DNA from: Chitinophaga qingshengii
GTDB lineage: Bacteria; Bacteroidota; Bacteroidia; Chitinophagales; Chitinophagaceae
NCBI RefSeq assembly: GCF_014529935.1
Contig: NZ_JACVFC010000003.1
Span: 992,001-1,056,000 of the forward strand
DNA: 64,000 nt
Reading direction: 5' to 3'
The notes under the pieces are model-generated. The model did no database searches and had not been told where the DNA came from. It saw nothing but the letters and a program-made list of their open reading frames with translations. Shown here piece by piece: positions 59,901-64,000 of the stretch. Numbering within the stretch: position 1 is the first letter of the stretch; each line of letters opens with the position of its first letter. The translations under genes and the position numbers were made by a program.

Positions 59901-60148
59901 GCTCTGTCCGTGGGATAAGCGAGTAATGGCGGACCATCCTGCAAGTCGAGACGACAAGCCGGAATAATCCGGATACCTTTTTCTTTCGCCGCCACATGCG
60001 CCCGTACAATACCGGCCAGTGTATTATGATCTGTTATAGCGATGGCGCTATATCCCAGGCTGACGGCCTGTTCCACCAGCTCTTCCGGATGCGATGCCCC
60101 CCGGAGGAAACTAAAATTCGTTGTGATTTGTAATTCCGTATAGCCCAT
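56933..60148 (-). CDS. dnaE2: error-prone DNA polymerase III alpha-type subunit (DnaE2/ImuC)
   Basis: 1071 aa from the ATG at 60148 (MGYTELQITTNFSFLRGASH). PHP domain at the N-terminus (HNTLAGIVRAHVAAKE), then the Pol III palm: QGRGSAANSVVCY, the DxD catalytic pair in DIDVDFEHERR, and the third Asp in FLKVDVLALGML. The C-terminal part carries an OB-fold (LVLVRQRPGTASGICFITIE). Length and gene context identify the translesion paralogue rather than the replicative DnaE. It follows imuB by 11 bp. Confidence 0.93.
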   Translation of the reverse strand: MGYTELQITTNFSFLRGASHPEELVEQAVSLGYSAIAITDHNTLAGIVRAHVAAKEKGIRIIPACRLDLQDGPPLLAYPTDRAAYARLSALLSTGNLRTEKGKCELYKRDVYKYAAGIKFVMIPPASLDGAFELDAAFKKAAREYRQYFRSELYMAASWSYRGSDGKKLYRIAQLCEELHIAMVATNDVYYHHPERRELQDIVTCVREKCTIHNAGYRLYQNAERYLKPIPEMQRLFRRYPEALEKAQEIAVACRFSLDSLEYVYPEEITTEGRTPQEELEMLTWQGAAERFPDGVPEKVEKTIREELSFMARKNYAAYFLTVYDLVRFARSQDILCQGRGSAANSVVCYCLGITSINPQTVNLLFARFMSDARDEAPDIDVDFEHERREEVIQYVYAKYGRDRAGIVATVTQVHWKGAVRDVGKAMGLSMDAVDHLAKSGYELTEEWEEGKTVTSEGFSAKDPMLMKTLELTEQFMGFPRQLGQHTGGFVITQHQLSDLCPILNARMEGRTNIEWNKDDIEALGFLKVDVLALGMLTCIRKAFDLLRKHYGHHCTLANIPQKKKVYDMICRADTIGVFQIESRAQMSMLPRLKPRDFYDLVIEVAIVRPGPIQGDMVHPYLRRRNKEEDPVYPKPELEAILKRTLGVPLFQEQAMEIAMVAADFTAAEADGLRRSMATFKAPGQVAKWREKLISGMVKKGYELEFAERIFKQLEGFGSYGFPESHAASFALLVYVSSWIKCYFPDVFACALLNSQPMGFYAPSQIVTDARNHKVTVLPVDVNRSYWDNSLEERKGDYWTLRLGFRQVKGLAQEEMEKLIAGRTIAYTHIHGIMDTGVSLSTLERLADADAFRSMKMDRRRALWEVSALADRPQVLFEGQPSESASEAEVKLPLMTPSEHVVQDYATMALSLKAHPVSFARQQLFARNVLSIRELERWPDGTPLRVAGLVLVRQRPGTASGICFITIEDETGSANLVAFEKIFKRFRKEIVTSRLLIVEGTLQREGSVTHVIIKKCYNGNGLLNQLSLPTDQEQLMNAAYQGDEAKAPPAGKKTAPKMVQAELFPAGRNFK

Positions 60149-60159
60149 ACCGTTACTAT

Positions 60160-61653
60160 TTAAGCAAAGTACCCGTGTATATACCATTCCGGTTTATGTT
60201 CCCCATAATACCCGGAACGGAACAGCCAGTACCTGCCACCGTCTTCATCTTCCACCTGGTAATAGTCTCTTTGCAATCCTTTTTCAATCCACCATTCCCG
60301 TTCAATGCGTTCTGGTCCGTCGGCCTTTACCACCTTATGGATTTTGCCTTTATGGATAAATAACATAGGCGGATAATCCGGGATGGGCGCCGATACTTCA
60401 ATCCGTACCGGCGCCCCCAGCAGGCTTACCGGCCGCATCTGATGCTCCGGCCAGGTAACGCTGGTAGTTTCATTGATGTCGCTGACACTGCGGATAGACC
60501 GTTCCGGCCAGTGATGTTCTTCCGGCAGGTAACGGCGGATAGCCGCGGCGCCAATGCGGCTCTGCAAGCGATCCAGCAGTTTCATGACAGCATCTTTTTT
60601 ATCGCCGGTATCCAGGTCCCACAGGCGTTCCTGCTGGGTTGTCAACCCCTCTACTACCGGCGCTTCCAGCACAAATAATTCAATGCCCAGATCTGGTTCA
60701 ATACTATCGATCTTCAGTTCAAAAAGCCGGAACAGGTGTGTGTGATTACGTACCGGGCTGTTGGTGCCGATTTCCACGCATTGTTGTTGTCCGTCGGTAC
60801 GGTAACAGCGCAGCCTTGCTTTACGAAGCCCTTTCTCTTCCTGTTGCAGGCGCTGGCAGATACCTTCCAGCAGTTTTTGAATAGCCACCTCAATACCATG
60901 CGCCGTTTTTATCGGCTCCAGGCAGGGCAGCCTTTCCACATAAGGCTCCGGCGGCGTTACCGGTTCGAGTGTTTCCGGCATGCGTCCGAGGGCTTTATCT
61001 ACGCGGTCCAGCAGCAGTTGACCGAAACGACGCCGCAACACGGATGGCGGCATATCGATAAACAGCCCTATCTGTGTAAGGCCTAATTTCCGCAGACGGT
61101 CCACCACCGGCAGTTCCAGCCGCAGCGCTTCAGGAGGCAAAGGCCGCAATATTTCCGCCTGGCTGCCGGAAGGCAGCACCGGATGCGTGGTACCATAGCG
61201 GGCTACCGCCCAGGCAGCCGCCATAGTGTCGGCAATTGCTGCCCTTACGTGGTAACCACCTGCCTGCAACCGGCTCACGATATGTTCAAAATAAGCGGCT
61301 TCTCCGCCCCACAGGTGCGCACAGCCGCTGATATCCAGTATCAGGCCGTCATCGCCATCTATACCGGTTACCGGCGTATAACGGTAACACCAGACAGCGA
61401 GGGATTGCAATAGTTTATCCTGTGCAGGATCATCATCATAAAATAATAAGTCGGGGTAGACCGCCCTCGCGTCTGCCAGCACGGTTCCCGGTAGTATGCC
61501 CAGTTGCCCGGCCGCTTTGCTCACGGAACGAATCATCATACGGCCACGTTCCGGCGCCACCAGTACATACACCTGCCCGCCCAGCCCCGGATAACGCAGC
61601 GCCAGCCGGTCTGCCGCCAGATGACGAAACCAAACGGACATATAACGTTTCAT
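60160..61653 (-). CDS. imuB: ImuB, inactive Y-family polymerase-like mutasome protein
   Basis: 497 aa from the ATG at 61653 (MKRYMSVWFRHLAADRLALR). Y-family fold with the ImuB-specific GDDGLILDISGCAHLWGGE in place of the catalytic S-x-D-E-A-Y-x-D, and no N-terminal catalytic Asp (SVWFRH replaces the usual IDxDxF). It is therefore a non-catalytic adaptor that recruits the clamp, ImuA and DnaE2. The C-terminal tail is of the expected length. It overlaps no gene but lies 4 bp after imuA and 11 bp before dnaE2. Confidence 0.93.
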   Translation of the reverse strand: MKRYMSVWFRHLAADRLALRYPGLGGQVYVLVAPERGRMMIRSVSKAAGQLGILPGTVLADARAVYPDLLFYDDDPAQDKLLQSLAVWCYRYTPVTGIDGDDGLILDISGCAHLWGGEAAYFEHIVSRLQAGGYHVRAAIADTMAAAWAVARYGTTHPVLPSGSQAEILRPLPPEALRLELPVVDRLRKLGLTQIGLFIDMPPSVLRRRFGQLLLDRVDKALGRMPETLEPVTPPEPYVERLPCLEPIKTAHGIEVAIQKLLEGICQRLQQEEKGLRKARLRCYRTDGQQQCVEIGTNSPVRNHTHLFRLFELKIDSIEPDLGIELFVLEAPVVEGLTTQQERLWDLDTGDKKDAVMKLLDRLQSRIGAAAIRRYLPEEHHWPERSIRSVSDINETTSVTWPEHQMRPVSLLGAPVRIEVSAPIPDYPPMLFIHKGKIHKVVKADGPERIEREWWIEKGLQRDYYQVEDEDGGRYWLFRSGYYGEHKPEWYIHGYFA

Positions 61654-61657
61654 ACAC

Positions 61658-62392
61658 TCAACCTGCTTTGATATATACCTGTTGTTCCTCCATGCTTGTT
61701 GTATTGCCCTGCTGAAACTGTTGCCCATCCCAGGAAAGCTGCCAGTTGCCCGGTTTGCCGTTGCGCACTTTCAGTAAGGCCACCTGCCACTGCGGATACC
61801 CCACACCAGGCAAGCCATCCTCTATCAAACTGGCTACCGGCCTGATTTCCCAACGGGTAGTGCAAACGGTATTCTCAATATTCCGCGGCCGATGCCGGTG
61901 CAGCAGACAAGGCACGCCGCTTTTTTCCACGGCCAGCTGCAGGCGCCGGAAGGCGATGGGATGGATATCCGGGATCTCTCCCACTACTGCCGCCAGCGCA
62001 TTACATTTCAGACACTCCTCTACTACCCATAGCATTTCTTTCTCCGATACCAGGTCTACAAAAATGATCCTGTCAGGTACCAGGCAAAATGCTTTGAGCC
62101 CGGGCGGGAAAAGCGTTCTATGCGCCCCTACCCAGATGGCCGTTTCCTGTTCTTTCATAAAACGGCTGAGCACCGCCGCCATAAACCCTAAGGTAGCGGC
62201 AGCCGCCTCACTATTATGACTGATAAATTCATGGGTACCCTGATAAGGGAAACAATGTTCCGGAAAAGCCCTGTTTAACGGCCCCAGATCCGGATAATCA
62301 TGGGAATGGGATGAAAACACCGGCCCCCTGGCAGAAAGCAATTCTCCTCTCAGCCTGGCTATCACCTCATTTCTTTCAGCTGGCTGTTTCAT
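61658..62392 (-). CDS. imuA: ImuA homologue
   Basis: 244 aa, first gene of the mutasome operon. RecA-fold protein of the SulA/ImuA group: TLGFMAAVLSRFMKEQETAIWVG at the Walker-A-like strand, a Bacteroidota-type layout with GLKAFCLVPDRIIFVDLVSE and GVPCLLHRHRP. A full GKS/T Walker A is not visible, as in other Bacteroidota ImuA proteins. The start is 70 bp from the divergent regulator, with two palindromes between. Confidence 0.85.
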   Translation of the reverse strand: MKQPAERNEVIARLRGELLSARGPVFSSHSHDYPDLGPLNRAFPEHCFPYQGTHEFISHNSEAAAATLGFMAAVLSRFMKEQETAIWVGAHRTLFPPGLKAFCLVPDRIIFVDLVSEKEMLWVVEECLKCNALAAVVGEIPDIHPIAFRRLQLAVEKSGVPCLLHRHRPRNIENTVCTTRWEIRPVASLIEDGLPGVGYPQWQVALLKVRNGKPGNWQLSWDGQQFQQGNTTSMEEQQVYIKAG

Positions 62393-62454
62393 ATTTCAAA
62401 AAGTTGACTTATATTTGGCACTAATAATGCCAAATTACCGGCAGTAATAATGCC
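62387..62454. promoter_or_regulatory. tandem operators and divergent promoter of regulator and imuA operon
   Basis: Two palindromes with the same core: TTTGGCA-CTAATAA-TGCCAAA (62414-62434) and GGCA-GTAATAA-TGCC (62440-62454), centres 23 bp apart. A rightward -7 element TATATTTG (62410-62417) with TTTC at -33 (62387-62390, 19-nt spacer) overlaps the first palindrome, so a bound repressor would block the regulator's promoter. Both palindromes lie in the imuA leader/promoter region too. Confidence 0.7.
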
Positions 62455-62462
62455 AAAAAAAT

Positions 62463-63281
62463 ATGAAAGAACAAAATAATTTTTGGGCCCAAAACCTGAA
62501 ATTTCTCCGGAACCGGAAAAAGATGACACAGGACGACCTGGCAGCAGCCCTTCAATGTACCCGTACCAAACTGAAAGCATTGGAAACCGGCGCCACCAAA
62601 AATCCACCGCTGGAAGACCAGGTGCTGATCTCTGATTTTTTCAAGGTTGACATCGATACTTTTATCCGCCTCGACCTGTCTCAACTGGGAGAACTGCGTT
62701 TAAGAGAACTGGAAGCCGGTGATATGAGTTACATCACAGGAAAAAAAATGCGCGTACTGGCTACTACCATTACCGCAGATAACAAAGAACAGGTGGAAAT
62801 GGTATCCCACCAGGCACAGGCGGGATATACGGTGGGTTATGCCGATCCTGACTACATTTCCAGCCTACCGGTGTTCCATATGCCACAACTCCCGGCTGAC
62901 CGGAAGTTCCGGATGTTTCCGGTGAAAGGGGAATCCATGCTGCCTGTTCCGGAAGGCTCTTTTGTAATCGTAGAATACCTACAGGACTGGTCCCATCTGA
63001 AAGATGGCACCCCTTGCGTGGTGATCACTAAAAATGAAGGCATTGTTTTTAAAGTAGTATACAATCGTATTCAGCCAAACGGCCTGCTGCACCTGGTTTC
63101 ATTGAATCCATTATTTAAACCCTACGATCTTCCGGTAAGTGAAGTACTGGAAATGTGGAAGTACAACAGCTACTGGACCAACACGGACTTAGCGCCGCAA
63201 TCGGATATGGACGCGGTTTTACAGGCATTGGGGAAATTGGATGCAAAGGTGGAAACCCTGATGCATAAAACAGCAGAATAA
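62463..63281 (+). CDS. LexA-like HTH-S24 peptidase regulator
   Basis: 272 aa. N-terminal XRE-type HTH (NRKKMTQDDLAAALQCTRTK, about 18-37), a linker, a predicted cleavage site Ala120-Gly121 (QAQAGYTVGYADPD), and an S24 protease domain with Ser158 (VKGESMLP) and Lys197 (IVFKVVY), the LexA/UmuD dyad. It should repress by dimer binding and inactivate itself when RecA filaments form. Divergent from imuA with two shared operators, it is the likely damage-sensing repressor of the mutasome-alkB operon. It differs from canonical LexA in having an XRE rather than winged HTH. Confidence 0.9.
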   Translation: MKEQNNFWAQNLKFLRNRKKMTQDDLAAALQCTRTKLKALETGATKNPPLEDQVLISDFFKVDIDTFIRLDLSQLGELRLRELEAGDMSYITGKKMRVLATTITADNKEQVEMVSHQAQAGYTVGYADPDYISSLPVFHMPQLPADRKFRMFPVKGESMLPVPEGSFVIVEYLQDWSHLKDGTPCVVITKNEGIVFKVVYNRIQPNGLLHLVSLNPLFKPYDLPVSEVLEMWKYNSYWTNTDLAPQSDMDAVLQALGKLDAKVETLMHKTAE

Positions 63282-63303
63282 TATTTTCAGCTACCGGATA
63301 CTA

Positions 63304-64000
63304 TCAGCGTATCCTTTCCAGCGGCGCACCAGGCGCAGGGCGATAGAGCATGACCGGTAGCTGGTAAATACCACTTCCGTCATCAAAATGACCGATCAGC
63401 GCGCTCCAGTGCGCAAACCGGGATGAACGCCGATATCCGGCAATACTATCGATGGGACGCCGTTCCAGGGTTACCAGTTTTCCATTGCCATAGATCACCA
63501 TCTGATAATCTTCCAATGGCTCCATCTTTACTTTATCATTAAGCGATGCTGCTTTCAGTTTATCAGTATATGCTGTCACTTTACTATCGCGGAAATTGTA
63601 GACGTTTTTTTCTGCTGCAGCTTTAGCCTCCAGCTTTATCAGTTCCGCCGCATGGCCCCCGTTCTGATAAAGGCTGTGCAAGTGTTGGTAATATGATAAC
63701 ACTTCCTTTGTCAAGGCATTATTGTCTTCCTTACGGAGATCCACGCCAGTAGTCCATCCCGGCAGTTGATATGGTATCTTTTTAAAGTCCACCTCCCAGG
63801 AAAACTCCGTGGGTTTACCCGCACTCACATTAACAGGGAAAGAAGCTAATAGCTGCTCATGCCCGTTGGCATCTTCCGTAGCCAATAGTTTGATACTGCC
63901 GGCAACAGCCTCCGTAGGATATACTTTCAGCCGGATTCTGTGTTTTCCTCCCGTCAGCAGAAAAGGATTCAGCAAATAAGCAGCATTGTCTGCATCTTCT
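63304..64000 (-). CDS. hypothetical protein, 5' end cut by window edge
   Basis: About 232 residues are visible. The frame is open to base 64000, with in-frame codons upstream of the apparent start at 63975, so the N-terminus lies outside the window. The visible part has beta strands (HRIRLKVYPTEAV, AGSIKLLATEDANG), a long helical segment (TKEVLSYYQHLHSLYQNGGH, AAELIKLEAKAAAEK) and a C-terminal beta part (YQLPVMLYRPAPGAPLER). No known family recognised. Confidence 0.6.
   Translation of the reverse strand, partial: EDADNAAYLLNPFLLTGGKHRIRLKVYPTEAVAGSIKLLATEDANGHEQLLASFPVNVSAGKPTEFSWEVDFKKIPYQLPGWTTGVDLRKEDNNALTKEVLSYYQHLHSLYQNGGHAAELIKLEAKAAAEKNVYNFRDSKVTAYTDKLKAASLNDKVKMEPLEDYQMVIYGNGKLVTLERRPIDSIAGYRRSSRFAHWSALIGHFDDGSGIYQLPVMLYRPAPGAPLERIR

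Overview
The window is a chromosomal segment of a Bacteroidota bacterium, most likely family Chitinophagaceae and probably Chitinophaga or a close relative. The evidence is an ECF sigma / FecR / TonB-receptor / DUF4249 locus, lipoproteins with Bacteroidota lipoboxes, a GH3 glucosidase, outer-membrane barrel proteins, few Shine-Dalgarno sequences, and Bacteroidota-type promoters (-33 TTTG, about 19-20 nt, -7 TAnnTTTG) directly upstream of two tRNA genes. I see no rRNA, prophage, insertion sequence, integrase or CRISPR array.

Layout. 1-7.7 kb, all leftward: a truncated SGNH hydrolase, an acyl-CoA dehydrogenase, two paralogous lipoproteins in tandem and a secreted GH3 glycosidase. 8.0-13.3 kb: a cell-surface signalling locus (ECF sigma, FecR anti-sigma, STN-type TonB receptor, DUF4249 lipoprotein), followed by a 158-bp nested inverted repeat. 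13.4-20.4 kb: ornithine aminotransferase, a VIT1-like membrane protein, a second long inverted repeat, a DPP-IV-like peptidase, TRIC and MarC membrane proteins, and a 400-bp non-coding stretch with stem-loops ending in a strong terminator. 20.4-26.5 kb: an RND efflux operon (TolC, pump, adaptor). 26.6-36.5 kb: an aldo/keto reductase, barrel proteins, a SelW-like protein, a TPR histidine kinase, and an Lrp regulator divergent from histidine decarboxylase, which is followed by an MscS channel.

36.6-45 kb: an H1-like Lys/Ala-rich protein, a KGG stress protein, DUF1304, a diacylglycerol-kinase-like gene divergent from an App1-type phosphatase, a methyltransferase, and a two-gene ABC exporter with the asymmetric ATPase-site pattern of heterodimers. 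45.2-50.3 kb: treZ-treY (trehalose from glucan) behind a receiver-only protein that lacks its phospho-acceptor Asp. 50.4-54.3 kb: small hypothetical, lipoprotein, YcxB-like and SMI1/KNR4-like genes plus an orphan C-terminal fragment. 54.5-54.9 kb: two tRNA-Arg(ACG) genes, each with its own promoter and terminator. 55-56.3 kb: a PQQ-propeller lipoprotein.

56.3-63.3 kb is the most coherent system: imuA-imuB-dnaE2 (translesion mutasome) followed 6 nt later by an AlkB-type dioxygenase. The operon runs away from a LexA-like HTH-S24 regulator, and the 70-bp divergent region holds two palindromes of the form GGCA-STAATAA-TGCC. One of them overlaps the regulator's own -7 element. This reads as a self-contained DNA-damage regulon with a readable operator. 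The window ends inside an unidentified leftward gene.
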